DNA of 64,000 nucleotides from Bacillus methanolicus (GTDB lineage Bacteria > Bacillota > Bacilli > Bacillales > Cytobacillaceae). Below are positions 55,701 through 63,948 of this stretch, one piece after another (the stretch's first letter is position 1; every line of letters starts with the position of its first letter). The notes beneath the pieces are model-generated. The model was not told the DNA's origin. It worked only from the letters and a program-made list of their open reading frames with translations, and did not search any database. The DNA lies in the NCBI RefSeq assembly GCF_028888695.1, contig NZ_PNFF01000001.1:1745501-1809500 (forward strand), read 5' to 3'. Made by a program: the position numbers and the translations under genes.

Positions 55701-56027
55701 TTATTTTGTTTTATCAATAAAGCTCATTCTTCCGTTTATGATCTCGCCCGAACTTTTTAATTGAAAACAATTGGCACTTTCTAAAAAATCAATTTTCATT
55801 TTTTCATCCAGCAAAACTTTTGCCGACTTCTCTACAAAAATGCTCCTGTTGTTTGTGACAATTTCTTCGTCGTCACTGTCTGTTTCGCTGACGAACCAAA
55901 GAGCCGTTACACCGTTTACGGCGCAGCCGCATCCGTCTGTATCATATTTTAGCTTTAAATAACCTGTTTTTCCCGCCGTTTTCTCATCAAGTTTACTGGC
56001 AGCCTCGTCTGTTAATGTGATTTCCAC
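55701..56027 (-). CDS. yqkB: HesB/IscA-like protein YqkB
   Basis: A 108-residue protein of the FeS-biosynthesis (HesB) domain superfamily, matching B. subtilis YqkB in size. The pair of cysteines in YDTDGCGCAVNGV near residue 35 is notable; a third is in SANCFQL. It could bind a metal or an iron-sulfur cluster, but its role is unproven. I chose GTG at 56027 as the start (translated MEITLTDEAA) because AAGGAG lies 7 bases upstream. The ATG at 56051 would place that site inside the gene. Confidence 0.82.
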   Translation of the reverse strand: MEITLTDEAASKLDEKTAGKTGYLKLKYDTDGCGCAVNGVTALWFVSETDSDDEEIVTNNRSIFVEKSAKVLLDEKMKIDFLESANCFQLKSSGEIINGRMSFIDKTK

Positions 56028-56102
56028 CTGAATGCTCCTTTCTTGTTGCATGACCTTATTGTAGCATTTTGAGCTCCGTTTTTCTTTATCCGGCTCGCTT
56101 TT

Positions 56103-56438
56103 CTATTCATCTGCAAACCGGACATCAGCAATGCTTGAAATTTCAATCTGGTGCACTTCTTCAAAACGGTCGACCACATGGAGTTTTTTGGCTGTTTCAT
56201 CCCAATAATGAATAGTGCCGATGACGAGCTGGTACCTCCGCCCCCTGTAATACGTAATTGCTACGCTTTTTTTAAATTCCATTGCTTCCGCCATCACTTC
56301 ATTCATCACTTCAAGCTGCTGTTCATCGGGCTCTATTTTGTTCTCGTACATATCTTCCTTTGCCCAGTCTCTGAGCAGCTTTACATGTTCAGGAAGCATC
56401 ATCGATGTCCATTTGATCCTTCCCCGGTCTCGTATCAT
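56103..56438 (-). CDS. YolD-like protein encoded with PolY2
   Basis: A 111-residue YolD-like family protein. The typical opening DRGRIKWTSMMLPEHVKLLRDW is visible, and the second half is beta-rich (VAITYYRGRRYQLVIGTIHYWDE). Family members are encoded beside Y-family DNA polymerases and may regulate or assist them, as with yqjX beside yqjW in B. subtilis. GGTGGAG precedes the ATG, and the gene starts 26 bp after polY2 on the same strand. It should share that gene's LexA control. Confidence 0.85.
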   Translation of the reverse strand: MIRDRGRIKWTSMMLPEHVKLLRDWAKEDMYENKIEPDEQQLEVMNEVMAEAMEFKKSVAITYYRGRRYQLVIGTIHYWDETAKKLHVVDRFEEVHQIEISSIADVRFADE

Positions 56439-56464
56439 CGTTTCTCCACCTCACTCCAGTTCGT

Positions 56465-57724
56465 TTACATTTTATGGCCGCCAACGAGAGTCGCCCGGTG
56501 TCTGGCTGTTCCGGCTTCCGTATAGGAAACAGCCCGCAGCAATGCCCCTGATCCAAACCGGCTGCGAATACGATCGACAGCATAACCGAGTTCGTGCTTT
56601 TTCCAACCGTTTAAATCAAACAGGCTGAGCTGCATTTGATTATCATCGACGATGTTTCCAAGTGAAATGGAAATTTTCCGGACCGTTTTTCCTTCATAAA
56701 ATTCATGAAAAAGATCCAGACAAACCCGGTAAAGGTCCATTGTTACGTTTGTCGGCTGCTCAACCGTCCGGGAGCGGTAAAAGCCGCCGCCGAATTCATC
56801 CTGGCTGTAGCCGAGGCCAAAGCTGATCGTCCTTCCCGCCTTTTTGTGGTTTCGGGCTCTTCTCGCCACTTCTTCACACATTTCCAATATGACAGCTTTA
56901 ATTTCATGCTCTTCCTTGTAGTCGCGCAATAGGACCTGGCTTTTTCCAAAACTGATCTGCCCTTCCATAATCGGCGCCCCGATATCGGAAAGGTCGACTC
57001 CCCATGCATGATAATAAAGCTGGTTCCCCATGATTCCAAATTTCTTTTCAAGTGCTTTCAAATCGTAGCGGGCCAATTGCCCGACTGTGAAAATTCCCAT
57101 GCTGTTGAGCGTTTTTTCGACTCGACTGCCGATTCCCCACATTTCCCGGAGCGGGGAAACGTTCCACAGTTTTTTTGGCACATCCTCATACGTCCATTCG
57201 GCAATCCCTTGTTTTTTTGCTTCAAGATCAAGACACAGCTTTGCCATAAGCATGTTCGGTCCGATGCCAATCGCGCACGGCAGCTGAAACTCCCGTTCAA
57301 GATCATCCCTGATTTTTTTCGCAATGGTCATCGGATCACCCCAGAGATCAACAACGCCGTCTACTTGGATAAAACTCTCATCGACACTGTAAGTGTGAAT
57401 CGCTTCTTTCGGAACGTAACGGTGAAATACACGGGTAATTTCAGTGGAAATCCGCAAATATGTTGCCATTTTCGGCTCTACTAGTTGGATACGGGGATCA
57501 TCGGGAATTTCAAACAACCGGGAACCGGTCTTAACGCCGAATTCCTTTTTCAGCCGGGGAGATGCGGCAAGAACGACACTTCCCTGCCGTTCTACATTCC
57601 CGACAACAGCCAGGTAACATTCAAGCGGATCAAGACCAAGCATGACAGCAGAACAGCTTGCATAAAAGCTCTTCATATCAATGCATAAAATTTTATTGTG
57701 CGGCATCTTGCTGTAATCAACCAT
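56465..57724 (-). CDS. polYB: Y-family translesion DNA polymerase PolY2 (YqjW/UvrX type)
   Basis: A 419-residue UmuC/DinB-type error-prone polymerase. The catalytic acidic residues are in CIDMKSFYASCSAV near residue 15 and YSVDESFIQVDG near 112. The helix-hairpin-helix with MWGIGSRVEKTLNSMGIFTVGQL is visible near 195, followed by the little-finger domain. It copies past lesions and causes SOS mutagenesis. AGGAGG precedes the ATG. Two LexA-like boxes flank its promoter, so expression is probably damage-inducible. It matches B. subtilis yqjW beside yqzH and yqjX. Confidence 0.92.
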   Translation of the reverse strand: MVDYSKMPHNKILCIDMKSFYASCSAVMLGLDPLECYLAVVGNVERQGSVVLAASPRLKKEFGVKTGSRLFEIPDDPRIQLVEPKMATYLRISTEITRVFHRYVPKEAIHTYSVDESFIQVDGVVDLWGDPMTIAKKIRDDLEREFQLPCAIGIGPNMLMAKLCLDLEAKKQGIAEWTYEDVPKKLWNVSPLREMWGIGSRVEKTLNSMGIFTVGQLARYDLKALEKKFGIMGNQLYYHAWGVDLSDIGAPIMEGQISFGKSQVLLRDYKEEHEIKAVILEMCEEVARRARNHKKAGRTISFGLGYSQDEFGGGFYRSRTVEQPTNVTMDLYRVCLDLFHEFYEGKTVRKISISLGNIVDDNQMQLSLFDLNGWKKHELGYAVDRIRSRFGSGALLRAVSYTEAGTARHRATLVGGHKM

Positions 57725-57744
57725 GATCCTGCCTCCTAAAATTT

Positions 57745-57758
57745 AGAACATACGTTCT
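57745..57758. promoter_or_regulatory. LexA (SOS) box 1 of polYB
   Basis: AGAACGTATGTTCT on the minus strand fits GAAC-N4-GTTC with the preferred RNRY centre. It lies 21 bp upstream of the polYB start, just downstream of a TATAAT at 57764-57769. Confidence 0.8.
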
Positions 57759-57782
57759 CTATCATTATACCCATATATTAAG

Positions 57783-57796
57783 CGAATATGTGTTCG
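57783..57796. promoter_or_regulatory. LexA (SOS) box 2 of polYB
   Basis: CGAACACATATTCG on the minus strand differs from the perfect CGAAC-RNRY-GTTCG at one base. With box 1 it brackets the promoter region of polYB. Confidence 0.65.
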
Positions 57797-57896
57797 ATTT
57801 CAATGGAAATTTAACGACGAATTTCTTGATATCGGCTTTCTTGCCAGTATGGCACTTTTTCCGGGAAGAGGTATAATCGAACTTGAGGTGCAAGAG

Positions 57897-58091
57897 ATGG
57901 AGAAAAAATTTGTGATAAAAATGATCGAAAATTGTTTCAAGCAATACGGACATAACCGGGAGTCGATTCCGTTAAGCGAAGAAGAATACGAACAGCTTTA
58001 TAAAAAAGTAATGGATTTGATAGAAGAGGAGCCGCTTGGTAATTTGTATACAATCGTCAATGATGTTGTTTATGAATACTTGACAGAGTGA
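57897..58091 (+). CDS. yqzH: YqzH family protein
   Basis: A 64-residue acidic, helical protein matching B. subtilis YqzH in size and location beside polYB; the C-terminal NDVVYEYLTE is conserved. Function is unknown to me. The ATG at 57897 follows GAGGTGCAAGAG. It is divergent from polYB, so LexA bound between them might influence both, but box 2 is about 100 bp from this start. Confidence 0.75.
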   Translation: MEKKFVIKMIENCFKQYGHNRESIPLSEEEYEQLYKKVMDLIEEEPLGNLYTIVNDVVYEYLTE

Positions 58092-58102
58092 GATGAGGAG
58101 GC

Positions 58103-58149
58103 ATTTCTTCACTTTTATTCACAAAAAAATCGAATAAAAGTGAAGAAAT
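58103..58149. repeat. Perfect 18-bp inverted repeat after yqzH
   Basis: ATTTCTTCACTTTTATTC pairs perfectly with GAATAAAAGTGAAGAAAT across an 11-base loop rich in A. It may end yqzH transcription despite its low GC content, or it may be a repeat boundary, because the degenerate array at 58188 follows. Confidence 0.7.
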
Positions 58150-58187
58150 CGCCAGTTGCGGTTTATCATTTAATCAGTATATTTACG

Positions 58188-58265
58188 AGTCGCATACGAG
58201 AAAATGGTAGATATATCTGTAAAGTGGTCGATATATCCGAAAAAGTCGCGCGTTATCGAGCCGGA
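58188..58265. repeat. Degenerate array with about 20-bp period
   Basis: GTCGCATACGAGAAAATG, GTAGATATATCTGTAAAGTG, GTCGATATATCCGAAAAAGT and CGCGCGTTATCGAG follow in a 20-base register. The unit sequence differs from arrays 1 and 3, but period and location, at a convergent junction, are the same. Confidence 0.55.
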
Positions 58266-58299
58266 ACACCCACATAAAAATAACGTAATTTTTGTTTTC

Positions 58300-59091
58300 C
58301 TATTTTTGATTAAAAGCTTTCTTGCCGAGCCGCTCAAATAACCGCGGAAATAACGTATAAATGATGCTTCCCGCATTCATCCAGCGGGGAAGGTTAATTT
58401 CCCTGACAGGAGTAAAAATTTTATCGACAACTTTTTTGGCTACGTATTCAGGCTGAAGCATAATCCTCTTGACATTCTGAACGTATGTACCTTTCTCATC
58501 GGCAATTTGAAAAAAGTTGGTCGCAATCGGCCCCGGATTGACTGAGGTCACATACACATGATAATCGGCAAGCTCCATCCGCAAACTGTTTGTATAGCCG
58601 AGAACAGCATGTTTCGTTGCTGCATAAACGCTTGATTTCGGCGTTGCAATTTTTCCGGCTTGGGAGGCAATGTTGATGATATGGCCGGAACGCTGCTCCC
58701 TCATCTTCGGAAGCACCATGCTTGTGCAAGCCATAAGCCCGATCACATTGACATTGAACATCCCTTTCATTTCATCGATCGTTATTTTATGTGCTTCACG
58801 GAAAATTCCAAAACCCGCATTATTAATTAAAACATCGACCCGGCCGATTTCTTTGAATATTTTTTGAAATATTTCCTGGATTTGATCAGTATCGGACACG
58901 TCTAGCTTATAAACATAAACTTGGACACTGTACTGCCCTTCAAGCTTTTTCTTTAAAATTTCCAGTTTATCTATGCTTCGGGCAAGCAATACCAGATTTG
59001 CTCCCCGTTCAGCACAAAGTGTGGCAATTTCCGCGCCAATTCCTCCTGATGCCCCGGTAATGATGATATTTTTGCTTTTTAACCGTTCCAA
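58300..59091 (-). CDS. yqjQ: Short-chain dehydrogenase YqjQ
   Basis: A 263-residue classical short-chain dehydrogenase/reductase. The cofactor-binding GASGGIGAE near residue 13, NNAGFG near 92, and catalytic serine with SVYAATKH (Tyr-x-x-x-Lys) near 156-161 are visible. The substrate is unknown. The start appears to be TTG at 59091 (translated MERLKSKNIIITG). It lies 14 bp after yqjP, and B. subtilis has the same yqjP-yqjQ pair. Confidence 0.88.
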   Translation of the reverse strand: MERLKSKNIIITGASGGIGAEIATLCAERGANLVLLARSIDKLEILKKKLEGQYSVQVYVYKLDVSDTDQIQEIFQKIFKEIGRVDVLINNAGFGIFREAHKITIDEMKGMFNVNVIGLMACTSMVLPKMREQRSGHIINIASQAGKIATPKSSVYAATKHAVLGYTNSLRMELADYHVYVTSVNPGPIATNFFQIADEKGTYVQNVKRIMLQPEYVAKKVVDKIFTPVREINLPRWMNAGSIIYTLFPRLFERLGKKAFNQK

Positions 59092-59105
59092 TGCTTCAGG
59101 TCACC

Positions 59106-60068
59106 TCATTTAGCTTTAAAAATATAAGTTTGATTGTCTTTCATCATATCAATCTCACCTAATGAGTCAAAATAGTCAAGCTGGGCGATCGTCTCTGAAA
59201 TTGTGAGCGGTAATTCCCGTTCATAAACGGCCGGGAATAGGCGCTTGCAAATTTCAAACACGGTCAGCTCTTCTTTTTCAAGCCATTTTTTTACTTGCAT
59301 CGCCCTTTCATGCTGGCGCTCCAGTCTTTTTTCTGCCAATTGATGAACGTCCGTAATGTCCGTGCCATGCCCCGTATACATCCGTTCAATCGGAAGATCA
59401 AACAGCCGTTTTATCGAATGATTATATTGAAGCTGAGGCTTTGGACGCTCGGTCATGCCTGGCAGCGGGGGCTCAAGCAAAGGATTCGGGGAAATCGATG
59501 TCAATAATAGGTCTCCGCCAATTAAAATCCCGTCTTTTTTGCGCCACAGCGCAATATGGCTCTGTGCATGGCCCGGTGTTTCAAGTACTTCCCAATTATC
59601 CAGCCCGGGCGGATTTTCCCCTTCGGTCAGCGTTCCGGTGAGAGACCTGTTGCATGAAAATTTCAGTGACTTTTTCATTATATCAATAAAAGAAAAGAAC
59701 TTTTCGGGAATGCCAAATTCGACAAAAAGCTTTCGATAAAAATCATCATGCTCCTCAAGAAAAGATTGATTCCTGTTTATCCATCTCTCATTTAAAAAGT
59801 GGCCGTATACTTCCAATGACTGAGGAAAGAAGTCAAGCAAACCAGAGTGGTCCGGGTGGTGATGCGTCAAAATAACTTGTTCAATATCTTCTGGTATTAA
59901 TTTTAAATCATTGAGCTGGCTTTTCAATGCTTCCCATGCTGACTCAGTTTTCGGACCGACATCAACAAGAGTCAGCCGATCTCCTTTTATTAAGAAAACA
60001 TTAACATCACCGACCGCAAATGGCGTCGGCAAGGTAATCTTTGCAATTCCGCTTTTCCATTCAGTCAT
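59106..60068 (-). CDS. yqjP: Metallo-beta-lactamase-fold hydrolase YqjP
   Basis: A 320-residue metallo-beta-lactamase-fold protein. The zinc motif is THHHPDHSGL near residue 69, followed by TPGHAQSH near 170 and GGDLLL near 188. A C-terminal winged-helix-like region (AVYERELPLTISETIAQLDYFDSLGEI) is common in this subgroup. Relatives include glyoxalase II-like and lactonase-like hydrolases, so the reaction is uncertain. AAGGAG precedes the ATG. It leads yqjP-yqjQ. Confidence 0.87.
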   Translation of the reverse strand: MTEWKSGIAKITLPTPFAVGDVNVFLIKGDRLTLVDVGPKTESAWEALKSQLNDLKLIPEDIEQVILTHHHPDHSGLLDFFPQSLEVYGHFLNERWINRNQSFLEEHDDFYRKLFVEFGIPEKFFSFIDIMKKSLKFSCNRSLTGTLTEGENPPGLDNWEVLETPGHAQSHIALWRKKDGILIGGDLLLTSISPNPLLEPPLPGMTERPKPQLQYNHSIKRLFDLPIERMYTGHGTDITDVHQLAEKRLERQHERAMQVKKWLEKEELTVFEICKRLFPAVYERELPLTISETIAQLDYFDSLGEIDMMKDNQTYIFKAK

Positions 60069-60245
60069 TGTTTTAGACTCCTTATTATATTTGTATAAAA
60101 TTCATCGTGTCCAATTATTTGTATAATACCATCCAGTCGTGCATATTCTGGAATACATTAATTAGTTTATCGCTCTTTTTGTAAATTGTCATTATTTTCA
60201 CATAACTATTTTTTAGATAATTTAAAAAATAATGCAAGTTCCCGC

Positions 60246-60275
60246 TTGACAGATAAATATGTTTTCTTGCATAAT
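60246..60275 (+). promoter_or_regulatory. SigA-type promoter of the proI leader
   Basis: TTGACA (60246-60251) and CATAAT (60270-60275) are 18 bases apart, about 20 bp before the T-box leader. Confidence 0.7.
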
Positions 60276-60296
60276 TACAATTAAAACTATTATGTA

Positions 60297-60552
60297 ACGA
60301 AGCAATGAGTAAGGCCAGTAGATGGAAAACGGCGAAAGAGAGTGAAGCTCACCGGCTGAAAGGCTTCACCGCCCTCTTGACCATTGAACCTACCTTACGA
60401 GCTGTTAGGCAAACCTAAACGCATATCCGGCGTTATCGGATCAGAGCTGCACCTTTTCTATTAACTTGGCTTGTTAGTCTGGAAAAGGTGAATGAAGGTG
60501 GTACCACGGAAGATAGACCTTTCGTCCTTTACGGATGTAAGGTCTTTTTTAT
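60297..60552 (+). ncRNA. T-box leader upstream of proI, probably proline-specific
   Basis: The leader contains the T-box AATGAAGGTGGTACCACGG (60491-60509), whose GGTGG bulge pairs with uncharged tRNA acceptor ends. A terminator follows: AGACCTT (60515-60521) with AAGGTCT (60539-60545) and a T run. The upstream stem I region holds GAACCTACC (60387-60395), whose CCT could be a proline specifier codon. That fits proI. Uncharged tRNA-Pro should favour antitermination. Confidence 0.92.
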
Positions 60553-60599
60553 TTTCATAAATTCCAGAATGTTGAAATAAAAATACAGGAGGAAACAAA

Positions 60600-61436
60600 A
60601 TGAAGAAGCTTACTTTTGTCGGAGCAGGTTCGATAGCGGAAGCAATGATCTCCGGAATGCTGAAGAGCAACCTGATAGAGAAGAACAGAATCTGGGTAAC
60701 AAATCGAAAAGATGACAACAAACTAAACCGCATGAGTCAAGATTATGGCGTGAATACCTCTTACAATTTAGAAGAATTGTTCTCAAATACAGATGCAGTA
60801 ATTTTAGCGATGAAGCCGAAAGACGCTGCAGAAGCCATTACCCGCATTAAAGATTACTTAACAGAAGATATGCTGATTATTTCCGTTTTGGCTGGAATAT
60901 CGATTTCCAGTATTGAAGAGCTTTCCGGCAAATCCCTGGCAATCGTAAGAGCAATGCCGAATACATCAGCAGCAATCGGGAAATCTGCAACCGCGATAGC
61001 TGTTAATAAAATGGTTAAGGATCAACAAAAGAAAATCGTAAAACAAATGTTTGAAACAATCGGGCTAACAACTTTTGTTGAAGAAGAACAACTTGATGCG
61101 GTAACCGGCCTGTCGGGAAGCGGCCCGGCATATATTTATTATCTTGTCGAAGCAATGGAAAAAAGCGCTGTTGAAATTGGACTTGAAAAAGAAGTTGCAA
61201 AACAATTAATTGTGCAAACGCTGCTCGGAGCAGCGGAAATGCTGACAAAATCATCAAAATCGCCGGAGCAGCTGCGCCGGGAAGTAACAAGTCCGGGCGG
61301 AACAACAGAAGCCGGCATTAAAGTTCTCGAGGCCCACGACGTTCAGCACGCATTTATATCCTGCATTAAAGAAGCAACCGCACAATCTAAACGCCTGGGA
61401 AGCATGTTAAGCGAAGCAGTAGCAGTAAAGCCGTAG
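60600..61436 (+). CDS. proI: Pyrroline-5-carboxylate reductase ProI
   Basis: A 278-residue enzyme that reduces pyrroline-5-carboxylate to proline with NAD(P)H. The dinucleotide fold begins FVGAGSIAEAMI, the motif RAMPNTSAAIG is near residue 121, and the C-terminal signature is SPGGTTEAGIKVLEAHDVQHAF near 230 with GLSGSGPAYIY near 168. AGGAGG precedes the ATG. The T-box leader indicates control by proline supply. It corresponds to B. subtilis proI/yqjO. Confidence 0.95.
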   Translation: MKKLTFVGAGSIAEAMISGMLKSNLIEKNRIWVTNRKDDNKLNRMSQDYGVNTSYNLEELFSNTDAVILAMKPKDAAEAITRIKDYLTEDMLIISVLAGISISSIEELSGKSLAIVRAMPNTSAAIGKSATAIAVNKMVKDQQKKIVKQMFETIGLTTFVEEEQLDAVTGLSGSGPAYIYYLVEAMEKSAVEIGLEKEVAKQLIVQTLLGAAEMLTKSSKSPEQLRREVTSPGGTTEAGIKVLEAHDVQHAFISCIKEATAQSKRLGSMLSEAVAVKP

Positions 61437-61512
61437 TCACATTACACGTTTCCTATTCCAATACAGCACTGTTATACTTTAAATATACGAAAAGGAATGG
61501 AGGCAATTCGTT

Positions 61513-62532
61513 TTGGAAGCAAAGCTGTTTTCACCATTTACGATCAAAAACACAACATTTAAAAATCGAATCGTTATGTCGCCGATGTGCATGTATTCCA
61601 GCCACAATCAGGACGGCAAAGTCCAAAATTGGCATTATACACACTACGTCAGCCGGGCGGTCGGGCAAGTCGGGCTTATAATGGTCGAAGCCACTGCCGT
61701 TACTCCACAAGGCCGAATTTCTCCTCAAGATTTAGGGATTTGGAGCGACGACCATATTGACGGGCTGAAGAAGTTAACAGATTTAATAAAAGAGCATGGT
61801 GCGAAAACCGGTATCCAGATCGCCCATGCCGGACGAAAATCGACGGTAGAAGGAGAAATCGTTGCGCCGTCTGCCATCCCGTTCAACGAACAAATGAAAA
61901 CGCCAAAAGAAATGACAACAACAGAAATAAAAGAGACGATTCAAGCGTTTAAAAATGGAGCCGAGCGCGCAATCAAAGCGGGCTTTGATGTAATTGAAAT
62001 TCATGCAGCCCATGGTTACCTAATCAATGAATTTTTATCCCCTTTATCTAATCAACGTACAGATGAATATGGAGGCTCACCGGAAAACCGCTACCGCTTT
62101 TTGAGAGAAGTCATCGATGAAGTAAAATCCGTTTGGGACGGCCCTCTCTTCGTCAGGGTGTCTGCAAGCGATTATCATGATGAAGGCTTATCAGTAGACG
62201 ATTATGTTGTGATGTGCCGATGGATGAAAGAGCAGGGAGTCGACCTGATTGATGTCAGCTCAGGCGGTCTAGTTCCCGCACACATAAAGGTTTATCCGGG
62301 CTATCAAGTTCAATTTGCCGAAAAAATTAAACAACAAGCCGGCATTTTGACAGGAACTGTCGGGTTAATCACTTCCGGCCTTCATGCAGAGGAAATTCTG
62401 CAAAATGATCGTGCTGATTTCATTTTTCTCGCCCGGGAACTGCTAAGAAACCCATATTGGCCAAGAACCGCCGCAAAAGAGCTTGGTGTTGAAATTGAAG
62501 CACCAAAGCAATACGAGCGGGGTTGGATATAA
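61513..62532 (+). CDS. namA: NADPH dehydrogenase NamA (Old Yellow Enzyme family)
   Basis: A 339-residue FMN-dependent ene-reductase close to B. subtilis Yqj[10 protein letters not shown] near residue 22 holds the redox-tuning cysteine, [10 protein letters not shown] near 100, [28 protein letters not shown] near 165 and [13 protein letters not shown] near 309 are family signatures. It reduces activated double bonds and some nitro compounds, probably for detoxification. The start is TTG at 61513 with GGAGG 9 bases upstream. A terminator follows at 62582. Confidence 0.95.
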   Translation: MEAKLFSPFTIKNTTFKNRIVMSPMCMYSSHNQDGKVQNWHYTHYVSRAVGQVGLIMVEATAVTPQGRISPQDLGIWSDDHIDGLKKLTDLIKEHGAKTGIQIAHAGRKSTVEGEIVAPSAIPFNEQMKTPKEMTTTEIKETIQAFKNGAERAIKAGFDVIEIHAAHGYLINEFLSPLSNQRTDEYGGSPENRYRFLREVIDEVKSVWDGPLFVRVSASDYHDEGLSVDDYVVMCRWMKEQGVDLIDVSSGGLVPAHIKVYPGYQVQFAEKIKQQAGILTGTVGLITSGLHAEEILQNDRADFIFLARELLRNPYWPRTAAKELGVEIEAPKQYERGWI

Positions 62533-62581
62533 TTTACAAGTAGATGAATGCATGCAAGTGCTCAATCCGAGTAAGAAAAGG

Positions 62582-62602
62582 ACCGGGCAAGCCCGGCTTT
62601 TC
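62582..62602 (+). terminator. Terminator of namA
   Basis: CCGGGC-AA-GCCCGG is followed by CTTTTCTTATTT. It lies immediately before tandem array 3. Confidence 0.8.
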
Positions 62603-62621
62603 TTATTTACAAAATTGGATT

Positions 62622-62735
62622 GAAAGCTCATAAATGTGATCGACGGCTCATAAACGAAATTATAGGCTCATATATTAGATTGACCGCTCATAAATCGAAA
62701 TAAAAGCTCATATCTCAAAATGAAGGCTCATAAAT
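62622..62735 (+). repeat. Tandem array 3, exact 20-bp period (6 units)
   Basis: GCTCATA blocks start at 62626, 62646, 62666, 62686, 62706 and 62726. Units such as CGCTCATAAATCGAAATAAA closely resemble those of array 1, 17.5 kb away. It fills the convergent namA/rnz junction. Confidence 0.9.
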
Positions 62736-62753
62736 GAATTAATGAGATCCGCT

Positions 62754-63686
62754 TCAGCTCTGCTTTTTAACAGGAATATGAATTTCTTTAAAATCTTCGG
62801 CAATCTCTGTTTCGTGAAATATTTCCTTTGCTTCCTTGACTAGTTTAAGCCAATCATCCCGGTTATACCTTGAACTGATATGTGTTAAGCATAGTTTCTT
62901 GACATTTGCTTTTACTGCCGTTTCTGCAGCCTGGCGAGTGGTCGAATGAAAATACTCGTATGCCAATCTTTCTTCGCCTTTTGAAAATGTAGCTTCATGA
63001 ACCAGCAAATCGGCATTTCGCGCTAATTGGACAGCATTTTCACATACTCTTGTATCTCCAAGGATGGAAACGACTCTCCCTTTTTGGGCGGGACCGAGAA
63101 AATCAGCCGCTTCTAGTACCGTACCATCATCAAGAACAACAGATTCGCCATTTTTTATCTTCTTGTAAATAGGCCCCGGTTTGATGCCTGCCTTCATCAG
63201 TTTATCTGCCAATAGTGTTCCTGGCCGGTCTTTTTCGATAATCCGGTATCCATAAGATGGAATTCCATGATCAAGCAGCAAGGCTTCTACGGTAAATTGA
63301 TCATCTTCAAAAATAACGCCTTCTTCTATTTCAACGATTTTCAGCGGATATTTTAAAAACGTCTGGCTTACGGATAAACTTATACTCACATATTCCTTTA
63401 ACCCTTTCGGCCCGTATAAAACAACCTCTGTTTCACCGCCTTGAAAAGACCTGCTTGAAAGCAGTCCCGGCAAGCCGTAAATATGGTCGCCGTGAAGATG
63501 GGTTATAAAGATTTTTTCAATTCTTCTCGGTTTAATTGACGTATGTAAGATTTGATGCTGTGTTGCTTCCCCGCAATCAAACAGCCAAATGGCGCCCCGC
63601 TCTTCTAACAGCTTTAAAGCAATAGAAGTGACATTTCTTAACTTGGCAGGAACGCCGGCACCTGTCCCTAAGAAAAAAACATCCAT
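62754..63686 (-). CDS. rnz: Ribonuclease Z
   Basis: A 310-residue zinc-dependent endonuclease that matures tRNA 3' ends, chiefly precursors lacking encoded CCA. The zinc motif [13 protein letters not shown] is near residue 61, with [14 protein letters not shown] at the start, [10 protein letters not shown] near 210 and LTHISSRY near 268. I chose the ATG at 63686, which gives the length of the B. subtilis enzyme. It lies between namA and zwf as expected. Confidence 0.95.
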   Translation of the reverse strand: MDVFFLGTGAGVPAKLRNVTSIALKLLEERGAIWLFDCGEATQHQILHTSIKPRRIEKIFITHLHGDHIYGLPGLLSSRSFQGGETEVVLYGPKGLKEYVSISLSVSQTFLKYPLKIVEIEEGVIFEDDQFTVEALLLDHGIPSYGYRIIEKDRPGTLLADKLMKAGIKPGPIYKKIKNGESVVLDDGTVLEAADFLGPAQKGRVVSILGDTRVCENAVQLARNADLLVHEATFSKGEERLAYEYFHSTTRQAAETAVKANVKKLCLTHISSRYNRDDWLKLVKEAKEIFHETEIAEDFKEIHIPVKKQS

Positions 63687-63948
63687 TTCCTTCAATCCTT
63701 TCAAAAACTGCCGAATGTATGGTAAAACCAAAGCCCTTCATGACATCGGATTCGAGAATTTTTGTTACATTCAACTATACCACACTTAATAAGCAGCTGG
63801 AATTGCATAGTTCCAACTGAAAGTAGAAAACTAATCAGGTAAGAAACATTTGCTAAATGAGCATGAAACCTATAAAATTTTGTACTTGAATGGTCTTTAT
63901 ATTTTGTACATATCTATTTACTCGAAAAAGAAAAAGAGAGGTTCTTAA
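63687..63948. other. Divergent intergenic region rnz/zwf
   Basis: This 262-bp AT-rich region separates the divergent rnz and zwf starts. Promoters for both must lie here, but I did not find a strong consensus match and saw no repeat. Confidence 0.4.

Noticed and set aside
56103-57724. UvrX-type polymerase and YolD-like gene as prophage remnant
   Set aside because: The pair occupies the same chromosomal place as yqjW/yqjX in B. subtilis, beside yqzH, and no phage gene is near.
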